DNA of 64,000 nucleotides from Anastrepha obliqua (Eukaryota > Arthropoda > Insecta > Diptera > Tephritidae). Positions 42,307-52,199 of this stretch are shown here, piece after piece (within the stretch, counting starts at the first letter, position 1; every line of letters starts with the position of its first letter). Both the position numbers and the translations under genes were made by a program. The stretch spans positions 37,350,501 through 37,414,500 of the forward strand of contig NC_072896.1 of the NCBI RefSeq assembly GCF_027943255.1, given 5' to 3'. Under the pieces are notes generated by a model. That model saw only the letters and a list, made by a program, of their open reading frames with translations. It ran no database searches and was not told the origin of the DNA.

Positions 42307-43609
42307 ACGGGTGATCAATCATGAGGTGCTTTTTTCAATAGTTAAAAAAAAACAAAAATGTAAATTATGTTCAAAACCTTTATTTATCATTTGAAAGGAC
42401 ATTCTTTGACATTTACTTTTTGAATATGACTTCATTCAAATGTTGGCCGCAACTACGCTTAAGGTGGTCCATTCTGAAGGTCCAATTTTCAATCACTCGT
42501 TCGAGCATTTCGACTGGTATGTCGTGAATAACACGCGTAATGTTGGCTTCCAGAGCTTCAATCGTAGCTGGTTTATCAGCATAGACCTTGGACTTCACGA
42601 ATCCCCAAAGAAAAAAGTCCAAAGGTGTGATATCACAAGATCTTGGTGGCCAACTCACAGGTCCTAAACGTGAAATCAGCTGCTCTCTGAAATGACTTCT
42701 CAATAAAGTCATTATTTCACGAGCTGTATGGCAAGTGGCTTCGTCTTGTTGAAACCAAATGTCGTAGAGATCATTAGATTCAATTTCAGGTAGCAAAAAG
42801 TCCGATATCATGGTACGGTAGCGAGCACCATTCACAATTACGTTGCGGCCATCATCATTTTTGAAAAAATATGGACCGATGATTCCACCAGCCCATAAAC
42901 CACACCAGACCGTTGTTTTCTCTGGGTGTAAAGGTAGCTCTTGAACCTGTTCTGGTTGCTCTTCATCCCAAATACGGCAATTTTGCTTATTGACGTAACC
43001 ATTGAGCCAGAAATGCGCCTCATCGCTGAACAAAATTTTGCTCGAAAACAGCGGATCTTCTTCAATCTTTTCAAGAACCCAATCAGCAAAACGGTGACGT
43101 GCAGGAAGGTCATTGGCTTTAGTTCTTGTACGAGCTGTATTTTGTATGCTTTTAAATGAAGATCCTTCCGTAAAATTGACCAAGTTGTTCCATACGACAG
43201 TCCAAGTTGCTGAGAACGGTGCCGAATCGATTCATCGCGGTTTTCACGTACACTCTCTGCTACTGCCGCTATATTCTCAATGCTTCTTGCTGGACGTGGT
43301 CTATTCGGTCGAGAATTATCCACCAATGAATATTCGGATTCAAATTTGTTGATGGTATGTCGAATAGTGTTTAAGGCAGGCCGATTATGTTGACCATAAT
43401 GCGGTCTAAGCGCACGAAAAACATTTGTCACAGAACGCTGATTTTCATAATAAAGTTGAACAATTTGTAGACGTTGTTGCGGTGTGAGTCTTTCCATGAT
43501 GAAATGCCAAACGCTGTTCAACAAATCCACGATGACAGTTTGCCACAACTCGTGCGCGATCTGTAAAAAAAACGCAAATGAAAAAAACTCCTCTTAATTG
43601 ATCACCCGT
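42307..43609 (-). mobile_element. Rosa-type (DD41D) mariner, family B, near-complete
   Basis: The element is 1303 bp, with ends ACGGGTGATCAATCATGAGG and the mirror AATTGATCACCCGT, TA on both sides, and a transposase gene filling the interior. It is the full-length relative of the deleted copy at 10555-11169. The terminal word GGGTGATCAAT is shared. Confidence 0.9.
42413..43497 (-). pseudogene. DD41D mariner transposase, one frameshift
   Basis: The gene starts at 43495-43497 (MERLTPQQRLQIVQLYYENQ) and ends KRSCGQHLNEVIFKK at 42413, about 360 residues. The N-terminal helix-turn-helix pair (NTIRHTINKFESEYSL, SYGTTWSILRKDLHL) lies in one frame. A single frameshift near 43115-43130 then moves to the frame with the catalytic domain: ILFSDEAHFWL, DIWFQQDEATCHTA and RSCDITPLDFFLWG. 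The spacing of the second and third Asp is 41. All three catalytic Asp are present; DEAT replaces the usual DGAT. Apart from the frameshift it looks recent. Whether the frameshift is real or a sequencing error cannot be told. Confidence 0.88.
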
Positions 43610-44835
43610 TACATATGTAAATACGTTCGACCAAGGGAAAAAAGAGGAAATGCAAATCATCGCAACAAGTTGTAGAGGCGAAGCACTCTTTGCGTTGGTA
43701 CGTGCGCGAAAATGTCGAATGTTGCAATTTTCATTGAGAAAAATTGGAAAGCAAGCATGACAGATTTACAAGGTTTACCTTAAACTATCTATATTGAAAA
43801 AGAAAATTGTAAGGGAAACTCGGCTGCCTTGGGATATTCGACAGCAGAATTCCGCACGATCATTTCACATGTACTCACACACTCGTCCACATTTGACGGA
43901 ATCAGCTGATGGGCCAATGTAACAGAGGTTATGAATCGAAACCCCTAAGAAAATGTTAATGATATAAATGATAATGTGTATATTTACACACTCGTCCTAT
44001 CATTCGTGTTCGGACGGCAACGAAATGTCATTGGTTGAGTTTTTTCGTATATCACTAATACAATCTCAGTTTTTTTGTAAACACATCCCAAGTAACGTCT
44101 GTCTATCAGCTGATTTTGTCAAATTCGCTCAGATCCGAATAACGCTCTGTGAAACAGCTCACCTCTAAGGATCTTTTCACAATGGCACGCTTGCAAGGAT
44201 GAAAGAATACAAGGATGTGTCTTCCGAATTCGCTGTGTTGTCGGAGCCCATAAATAAAAAAAAAACAAAAGGAGGGGGAATTACTTGTTTGTGAAGAGAA
44301 TGCAATGGAAACATCCAAACTCAAGAAGTAATACGCACATAATTAAAAAAAACTGCATTTGGAGGTTTTAAATTCATTTGTGCTTTCACAATTTAACACG
44401 TGGCACTTCGTTTTTCTTAATTTGTGTAGTTTAAATCTCACAAATTCACACAAGCCATTCACTGAATTTTCTCAAACATGTGATTTCTCCTCCTTTTGTT
44501 TGTTTTGTTCGTTTGTTTTGTATTAGTAAGGGACCTGACGTCAGACTTGTGAAAATCGCGAAAAATACCGCATTCTAAAATGGCCTTTAAATCAACAAAG
44601 ACTTTTTCATTCATAAACGCAAGCGCATATTTTTCAAAGCAAAGCTCGATAATTCACAAAACGAGCCCACCACATTTTTCTTCTCGCATCTCAACCATCC
44701 ATAAGCCTATTTATCTTGACGAAGACAAAAATATTTGATGAACCGTAAAAGTTTGCCATGACGAGTGCCCGCAGCTCCGTATATATGCATCCGTATATAC
44801 TCGTATGTATTTATGTTTATACTCGTAAGTATGTA
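43610..44835. other. Spacer without recognised genes
   Basis: More mixed in base composition than other gaps, but without long frames or similarity that I recognise. Short TATACTCGTA-type repeats lie near 44795-44830. Confidence 0.4.
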
Positions 44836-45443
44836 CAGGGTCCGCCATATAACTTTACGGAATTAAAAATGCTATAAAAAAGAAACTACTCAATACTTTT
44901 CCAAACTGTTTTTTTTATTTTGAAGTACAATCCTTCCGGTTAATGATGGAATATAACTTCATTCATATGGACTTTGTACGGCGTCATACCAAGGTCTTTA
45001 CGCAAAATTCGTCTCAATGATGTCTCCAAAATGTCCAATTGTTGAGAACGACGGTGAACTGATGTTTCTGGTGATTCACGAACACTCTCGGCCACAGCAG
45101 CAATATTTTCGGGTGTACGCACGGTTTTTGGTCGGTCACGCGTTGGTTTGTCAATAAGCAACCCAGTTTCTTTTAGTTTTTTCGCAAAGTAACGCACATA
45201 CGCTTCATTCGATGCTTTTCTTCTTCCCATTGCCGTACGTAATTTTCGTACACATTCTGCAACATTACCATGATTTTCAAAGTAATGTCGCAATATTTTC
45301 CAGCGTTCTTTGAGCGTATACACAACGATTTTCGTTCAGCGGAAGAATAAAACTAATTTTCTGTCAAATCAGATGGCAGCTAAGTGTTACCATTCTTCAA
45401 ATAATACCTAGTTCAAATCCGTAACGATAGATGGCGGGCCCTA
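44836..45443 (-). mobile_element. Mariner deletion derivative, N terminus joined to C terminus
   Basis: The ends CAGGGTCCGCCAT and the mirror ATGGCGGGCCCTA lie next to TA. One open minus-strand frame of 127 codons (44940-45323) runs MYTLKERWKILRHYFENH, MGRRKASNEAYVRYFAKKL, VAESVRESPETSVHRRSQQL and RRILRKDLGMTPYKV, then directly HMNEVIFHH. The whole catalytic domain is missing and the DNA-binding part remains in frame with the C-terminal tail. This 608-bp unit is a non-autonomous element that still encodes a DNA-binding protein. Confidence 0.8.
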
Positions 45444-45539
45444 TACTATAAAAATGTTTTCTAAGTGCGCGACAGTCGCAGGGAATGGTGATTCTTTTAT
45501 CTGTTGTGTATCAAGTGCGCGCAGAAGCATACACTAGAG

Positions 45540-46295
45540 CGAAGCATAGGTTAGCTTATAAAAACGTTGCGTATTCGATATTTTGTACTATTGAAAATTT
45601 CTAAGCCATATCTACAAGTATATGTACGTGCAGCCATAAAAGCCAAATCCATGAAAGTCTTCCGTCGCTCAACTGGTCATCTTTTGAAAACGCGCTTGAA
45701 GAAAATTAGACTCGACAGATGCAAGCAACTTCTTCGGTGGCACGCTGTCAAACAACGACATTATCTATGCTAAAATTTCCAAAGGCGCAAAAATTTTGTT
45801 CCAAGGGTTCAGCGTGGCTACCATCTAGCCTCCGTAATGGTTTGGTGGGAAATGTCTTGTAAAGGCGTTACATCTCTTCATTTCTGCGAAAAAGGTGTTA
45901 AGACCGGGGCAAGAGTATACCAAGAGGATGTCTTATAAGGCGTGGGGAAGCAGTTGAGCACTACTCTCTTCAATGAAGAGCGTTGGATCTTCCAGCAAGA
46001 ATGCGCTCCAGCCCATAAGGCAAAAACTACCCACAGTGGCTAAAAAAACAAATCTTGGTTCATAACCGCAGAAGATTGACCGTCTGGAATTTGAGACCTG
46101 AATCCATTGGAATCCAGTTTGTGATCAGAATTGGAAAACATGACCTCACAAAGACGTCACAGAAATTTGGAGAGAAATCTTTGGTTCAAGCAGCGAAGTC
46201 AATATCCATGAAAACAGTGCCTGCTGCAATAGCTGAATGGCCTAATCGTTTGAAGGCCTGTGTAAAAGCAAATGGTGAACATTTCGAATAAAAAT
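45540..46295 (+). pseudogene. DD37D-type mariner transposase fragment
   Basis: Frames give CKGVTSLHFCEKGVKTGAR and VYQEDVL (about 45862-45935), WIFQQECAPAHKAKT (about 45987-46030, Glu at the second catalytic Asp) and SLVQAAKSISMKTV followed by RLKACVKANGEHFE (46180-46291). This is the order of the mori-like group. There are many frameshifts and no defined ends. It lies just beyond the right end of 44836-45443. Confidence 0.65.
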
Positions 46296-47005
46296 TTAAT
46301 TTTTTTTTTAATATTTACATGATTAAATAAAACTAACTTCATTAAAAAAAATTATAATTTCATATCTATAATGGACTTAACTTGTAACAGAACTTAGGGC
46401 AAGGAGTAAGTACATTTTGCTTATGGTAACGAAAGCGAACTCTTAAACATTTTTAGCGAATCGTAATATTCTTGCTTCGAGAAAGGAAGGAGGGTACAGC
46501 CTGCAAGCAAGGGTAAAGTACTTGAAATAGCTCAAATAATGCAATAAATTCTGCACCAAAAGCTGCGCAGTAAACCAATTACCAATTTAAACCTCAGGAT
46601 AAATTAACTACGCTACCATCGTTAGGGGTTTAAAACTAACTGTTTTACCCAAATATTTTCCTAAACAAATACTCACATGAGAGGAGCAGGAAGGGGTTGA
46701 GAAAATCCTCGTAGAGGAGATGTATAGGGGATGCAAATCCGAACTTAGATTCGAAAACATTCCTAATACTAATCTATTGTGCAACCGAGCAAGCGAACAA
46801 CTGGTTGTGTGAAACGACACCAAATCTGTCCGGCTGGAAATGTCCAGAAATAAGCACATCTGACGGTAACAATACACAGGGTGTAGACACAGTGATTGTG
46901 TACCCACCGCGAGCAACTGGCGTTGAAACAAAGCATCCCAGAACAGGTATCAGTGTACTGTTAAATTTCAATTTAACTGTTAAATTGCAATTGGTTTGAT
47001 TTAAG
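46296..47005. other. Spacer with a possible non-LTR scrap
   Basis: Between about 46690 and 46870 broken plus-strand frames give MYRGCKSELRFENIP and NRASEQL-like sequence, vaguely like retrotransposon gag. The match is too weak to name. Confidence 0.25.
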
Positions 47006-47728
47006 GGGTAACACCTAAAATAAACACGATTTTTAAAGAATTTTTTTGTATAGAAGGAAAGGGGAAACAATCACTCTGATTTGGGAAGTTATTACTTATA
47101 TACTAAAATACAAAACTACAAAGTTTGATCGAAAAATTTTACAAAATGGCGGCATTGGAGACATTTTTGTAATGTGGTTTCTCTTGAAGGAGCTCCGCGG
47201 CACGCAGCACAGAGGGTGCAAATTTTAATCTGGAACAAAGAAACATTTTTTTTCTTAATCTAGATAAGAATAGCTAGAGAAACACGTAGGGGATTTAAAA
47301 AATATTTATTTTTGTGGAATTAGCAAGCATTTGAAGGAAAAAACTCTATTTTGGACTAAAAAAACGGCACTTAAATAATTATAACAATCGTTTAAATTAA
47401 TCTATCGAAAATGCCCTACGCTCTTCTCTTAAGAAGGTTATTATACAGACGTAGTGAAAAACCTGATTAAAAATATTTAAAATTGTTTGAGTTATGCTGC
47501 GTGCCAATTTCAGAAAACGTGTTTTGAGAAAAACGCGTTTAAAGTTTGGAAATTTGGAGAAATCGTTAGGTAGCAGTCACTAACGCTTGGTTAAAAGCTT
47601 AAAATATTTATGAAATAGACTTCGGTAATGTATAAAACTTTTTGTTCTGTATTTCAAAAGGTTCAAAGAATTTTTTAAGCTTATAAAAAAAAATCAATTT
47701 TTTGAAGTTTCTACAGTGGTGTTACCCC
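47006..47728. mobile_element. TTAA-flanked non-autonomous element
   Basis: Perfect 11-bp inverted ends, GGGGTAACACC and GGTGTTACCCC, are each directly bordered by TTAA. TTAA targets are the mark of the piggyBac superfamily. The 723-bp interior is AT-rich and has no transposase frame. The family assignment rests on target and ends only. Confidence 0.7.
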
Positions 47729-48127
47729 TTAAATTATCAAAAAAATTCCAGTTTCTGTTTTATACAAACTCTAAAAAAGTTAAGTACAGTAAGCAAAATA
47801 TGTATAAAATAAACAAAACAGCTTCAAGTTGATATTAAGACAAAATTAAAAGTAACTGTTTGATTACTTATCCATAAATAAGTACATTTTATCACAAATG
47901 AAATGTTAAATTCATGCTTCTTTTTCTTTAAAAGGCAGCCGACAGCCGAGAAAATTGAGTGCGGCTAGTTAACAGAATTAAGTGCAGTGTATTAATGTAA
48001 GTATCATACATTCTATCTCTGTCACACTTTTTGGCTTCTATAGGCAATCAAATTGATTAATTGCCGACTGTATTTTCCGATGCGTATGAATATTTGCAAA
48101 TTTCTATGTTCTTATTCATCCATTTTT
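47729..48127. other. Unassigned spacer
   Basis: Nothing recognised. Confidence 0.4.
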
Positions 48128-50062
48128 TATTATAATTCCTCTTAACCGGCTTCGCATTAACCGGTCGACAGATTAACCGGCCTGTTTACAACAGCCGAGC
48201 ACAATGCAATATTTTCCAAGAAATTCACCGGCGAGGCGATGCGGCTGGGATTCCCCCGATATTACGGGGAGATCCCGGCGAAGTAAACTATAAACGATGT
48301 TAATATAGATAGGATTTTGTCGTTTGTCGTTTTGATCAATTTGATTTGTTTTTGCTGTGGGTACGGACATAACATAGTTCTTTCCTTAACAATGAGTGCA
48401 AAGCGCAAACGAATTGTGGTTTCGATGGATACACGTTTAAAAGTGCTAAGGCGGATTGATAATGGTGAATCCGTAGCGAAAATATGTTTAAGGTTGGAAA
48501 AAGCACTGTAAATGGCTGGCGAAGAGATAGGCGTTCCATTGAGGAGTTTTGCTCGAAAATGGAATCTGATAGAAATCTGGGTAGCCGTTGTACGAGAAAA
48601 AAACCGATTTGCGAGGTCGTCGATGAAGCTTTGTGGATCTGGTTTCTTCAGGAACGTCGAAGAGGTACACCGATTGGTGGCCCAATTTTGAAAGAAAAAG
48701 CTTTGGCTATCCACCAGAAGATTAATATTGGAGGTGACTTTGTGGCAAGTGATGGTTGGCTTAATCGATGGAAGAAGCGGCACGGAATTTATTTCGCACA
48801 TCTAAGTGGAGAAAATACTTTTGGTGCGACAGAATTCAAGACTAAGTTTGGTGAAATGGTTAAAACAGAGGAATTATCTCCAGAACAAGTCTATAATATG
48901 GACGAGACCGGGCTAAACATTAAAATGTTACCAGAAACAACTTTTCTAGGCAGTCATGAACAGTCTGCCTCTGGCTTCAAAAAGAACAAAGAACTTATTA
49001 CAGTGGCCGTTTGTTCGAATGCAGCAGGGACTCATAAAATTCCTCTTTTCGTTATTGGCAAGTCTGCTAAACCACGGGCATTCAAAAACTTGAATCCATC
49101 TTCCCTTCCGGTTTATTATAAGTCACAAAAATCAGCGTGGATGAATTCAGACTTGTTTAAAGAGTGGTTTAATTTTGAGTTTGTTCCAAAAGTTAAAAAA
49201 CATTTAAAAAGTGTAAACTTGCCTATTAAAGCAATTCTTGTGTTAGATAATGCTCCAACCCATCCTCATGACTGCGCTGTAGATGACATAAAATTAGTTT
49301 ATCTTTCTCCTAGTGCAACCAATGGACCAAGGAGTGATCGAAAGCTTAAAAAGACGATACAGGCGTAAACTTGTTTCTGAAATTCTGCAACATTCGGAGA
49401 GTGAAGACAAAGGTCTTTTAGAAGTCATCAAAAAGATCAATATCAAGGACGTTATCTATATATTAGCTACAGAAATGCCCTCTTCAACGTTTGTTAAGTC
49501 TTGGAGAAAGCTTTGGCCAGGTGTTGAGAATCTAATTGTGATCTCGAATATTGCAGGGACTGGAGAAGAAGAAAACAAATCTACTTTACAAGACAAAGTT
49601 ATCGGGTAACGAATCATTACAGGCAGAAGATGTGGAAAAGTGGATGATAAACTGTGACGAACACCTTGAAAATGAATTTTTGAATGATGACGAAATCATA
49701 GATTTAGCAAACAAAGAACAAGAGGAAGATGATGAGAGTAGTGACGTTGAAGAGGAGAAAACAGTTTCTCATGAAGAAGCCAAAAATGTGATGGAAATTG
49801 CATTGAAATACATTGAAGGTTAAAAAACAGAAGAAAATCACAGACTTTTTCAAAAAATAATTATTACACTTATATTTTATTGATGTAACACATTAACATA
49901 TGTAAATATGAAATACATAAATATGTAAAAAATGCTTCTCCATTTTTTTATATGTACCTATGTATACAATATATTATACAAGTACACTTCGGATTAACCG
50001 GCCAAAACGGTAACCGGCCAGGTATGCAGTCCCGAGGTGACCGGTTAAGAGGAATTGTACTG
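48128..50062 (+). mobile_element. Tigger/jerky-type pogo element
   Basis: The right end, TCTTAAGA-free GGTTAAGAGGAATTGTACTG with TA after it, mirrors the left TATTATAATTCCTCTTAACC, whose first bases have decayed from CAGTAC. Both ends carry several TTAACCGG-type words (about 48142-48183 and 49993-50050), probably transposase binding sites. The interior is a nearly complete transposase gene. Confidence 0.85.
48392..49823 (+). pseudogene. Tigger/jerky transposase with three lesions
   Basis: The gene starts at 48392 (MSAKRKRIVVSMDTRLKVLR) with a CENP-B N-terminal domain. A 1-nt frameshift lies near 48490-48500, before VGKSTVNGWRRDR. The large frame to 49368 holds the second DNA-binding part (SDGWLNRWKKRHGIYFAHLS) and the DDE domain with YNMDETGLN (first Asp) and LVLDNAPTHPHD (second Asp). 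A small deletion near 49310 removes a few residues before QPMDQGVIES (third Asp), and another frameshift lies near 49595. The acidic tail (DDEIIDLANKEQEEDDESSD) ends at 49823. All catalytic Asp are kept, so it died fairly recently. Confidence 0.85.
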
Positions 50063-50583
50063 TATATATTGTATGTATACATATATATATTATTAGAGCG
50101 ATTAAAACATGGAATTTCCAATTTGTTAGAGAACATTTTATTAGAGATTAACATTTACATGCATTTTGTGTTTTCTATTTGGTGGTAATAATTACAAGGT
50201 AGAAGCTGTAGAGCAAAAACAACAGTGGCGTGTATTTGTTTATTCCTTGAATTCTCTGGACTACAACAAAGTAAAATGTTAACAAAGTTTGACAAAATAT
50301 TTAAAAAAAAGCCGAATTAGCAGCTCCGCTACTACTCCCTTAATATATCGTAGTTTGAATGTTCGAATTTCAACGTGATTGTGAACAAACTATGAAAAGC
50401 AGGTCACTTTGAAATTTAAACAAAATTGCAAAAAAAATTGCAAAATTGCGTTTAGTACCACAATTGATATTTGCAATAGCTGCCTAAATTTAGGTATGTA
50501 TGTTAATTATTTAACAAAGTGGTGTGTTGAAAGCGTTTTATTTTCCCGTAGTGCTTCATTTTGACCGACGTTGCCAAATTTTC
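50063..50583. other. Unassigned spacer
   Basis: Nothing recognised. Confidence 0.4.
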
Positions 50584-50588
50584 GTACT

Positions 50589-50869
50589 TGTGGCAACACA
50601 GATTGAACAGACGACCCGATGGCAACCCTGACAATAACAGGACAAGAGAAGAACGCCATTTGAACGAAAAGTTTGAGTTTCATCTAACCGCCGGCGAAGT
50701 CGGACGTATATACCAACCCGCACATAACATCCGACATTAATTTTATATAAACTTAATTTTAATGAAGTTAATCCTTATAATTGTATTTCTTACATACCAG
50801 TGTATATTACTTAACATTTTGATAATAAATAAATAGATAAAAACGAACCAATTGCCCATTATAACCACA
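50589..50869 (+). repeat. 5' LTR
   Basis: Starts TGTGGCAACACAG and ends ATAACCACA. It differs from the 3' LTR at one base that I can find (CCGACATTAA here, CCGACACTAA there). Confidence 0.95.
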
Positions 50870-50870
50870 G

Positions 50871-50881
50871 TGGTGACCCCG
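50871..50881 (+). promoter_or_regulatory. Primer binding site for tRNA-Trp
   Basis: TGGTGACCCCG is complementary to the 3' end of insect tRNA-Trp (CGGGGTCA plus CCA). It starts one base after the LTR. tRNA-Trp priming is characteristic of the CsRn1 clade. Confidence 0.8.
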
Positions 50882-51161
50882 TAAAAAAGGTGATAGTGGG
50901 CAAAAAAGTGACGAAAAAATTCGGTGCAGAGCGTAACTGCACATATAGTGAAACAAAAAGTGACGAAAAAATTCAGTTAAATCGGTGCATAGCGTAACTG
51001 CACATAAAGCGGGACAAAAAGTGACGCTAGTTTTAGGTAACCTAAAAGTGCATGTGCGGTGTAAGAGTGACGCCAGTGAAAATTTCTCGACCGTTACAGA
51101 AGCCAACTATCATAACGGCACACGAAGTAACGGTTCCTTCACAGCTACGTGACCCAACAAC

Positions 51162-52109
51162 ATGAACGTTAATGCAGAAGAAAACGACGATAGCAACGCA
51201 GCAGGTAACGAGGGTGCAGACGCCGACGCAGACATCGACAGTGGCAGACCGCAAATCAATGCAGTGTTTGGAAAATTACCGTTTCCGAAACTAAACTCGA
51301 AGTATAACATCGAATCATGGTTTATCAAGGTAGATGCATGGTTCGAACTACATGGCTTTGGCGTACGTAAGGAAAAGGATAAATATACCGCCATCATTGC
51401 ACATGCTGATGATTATATCCTCGACCAAGTTTTTGAGCTGGTACGCAAGCCACCAACAATGTCACCTTATTCAACGCTAAAAAAGGCCATCATCGAAAAA
51501 TTTAGTGATTCAGCTATGGCACGACTCGACAAACTAACGGGAATTCAGTTGGGTGACGGTAAACCCAGCCATTTGCTGAGCCAAATGCAGCGAACAAACG
51601 CGACGAACGATGAATCCGTTATACAACAATATTGGCTGAAACAACTGCCTGAAGCTGCACGCGCCGTTATCGCCGGGATGCTGCAAGCCCAGCCAAGCAC
51701 ACCGTTACACCAACTCGCCATCACCGCCGATGCAGTACTCGACGCACTAAGTCGTGATTCCAACTCAGCCCCACCGCTTCCAGCAGCAGCCGTCAACGCT
51801 ATCGAAACTCCTACAACTCCTACAAATCAATTCACCGTACTCCAAAGGCAAATCGAAATACAAGACATCGCCATTGAAAAATTAAGCAACAAATTAAGTA
51901 TGCTTATGTCACAAAACCGCAGCCGACAACGTGAACGTTCACGGAGCAAGGCCAAACGGCCGAATACACCACATCGCAGTACCAATGTTGAGCAATTATC
52001 GACCTGTTGGTACCATCGTGAGTACGGAACTCAGGCCCGTAAATGCCGAAATCCATGCGATTTCCCTACTAAAATCAAAACTTCAACAAAAAACTTAAAT
52101 CTGCCGTAA
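51162..52109 (+). CDS. gag: Gag of the CsRn1-type element
   Basis: This 315-residue frame has an acidic N terminus (residues 1-28), a capsid-like part with KLPFPKLNSKYNIESWF and WLKQLPEAARAVIAGML, a basic RSRQRERSRSKAKR stretch, and the finger CWYHREYGTQARKCRNPC near the end. The Cys-His-Cys-Cys pattern replaces the usual CCHC knuckle and is typical of this clade. It is intact. It packages RNA and forms the particle. Confidence 0.9.
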   Translation: MNVNAEENDDSNAAGNEGADADADIDSGRPQINAVFGKLPFPKLNSKYNIESWFIKVDAWFELHGFGVRKEKDKYTAIIAHADDYILDQVFELVRKPPTMSPYSTLKKAIIEKFSDSAMARLDKLTGIQLGDGKPSHLLSQMQRTNATNDESVIQQYWLKQLPEAARAVIAGMLQAQPSTPLHQLAITADAVLDALSRDSNSAPPLPAAAVNAIETPTTPTNQFTVLQRQIEIQDIAIEKLSNKLSMLMSQNRSRQRERSRSKAKRPNTPHRSTNVEQLSTCWYHREYGTQARKCRNPCDFPTKIKTSTKNLNLP

Positions 52110-52199
52110 GGATAGAGCTCGACAGTCCTGGCAGGGTAACATCGTCGAGCAACAAATCACAATGCGAACTAGAGGTAAAATATTCCGAATTCACCAAAT

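Noticed and set aside
48262..48801. 179-codon minus-strand frame over the Tigger transposase start
   Set aside because: Antisense to a clear transposase, and hydrophobic and Ser-rich as expected from the complement.
51545..51796. 83-codon minus-strand frame within gag
   Set aside because: It mirrors the intact gag frame and has no own signals.
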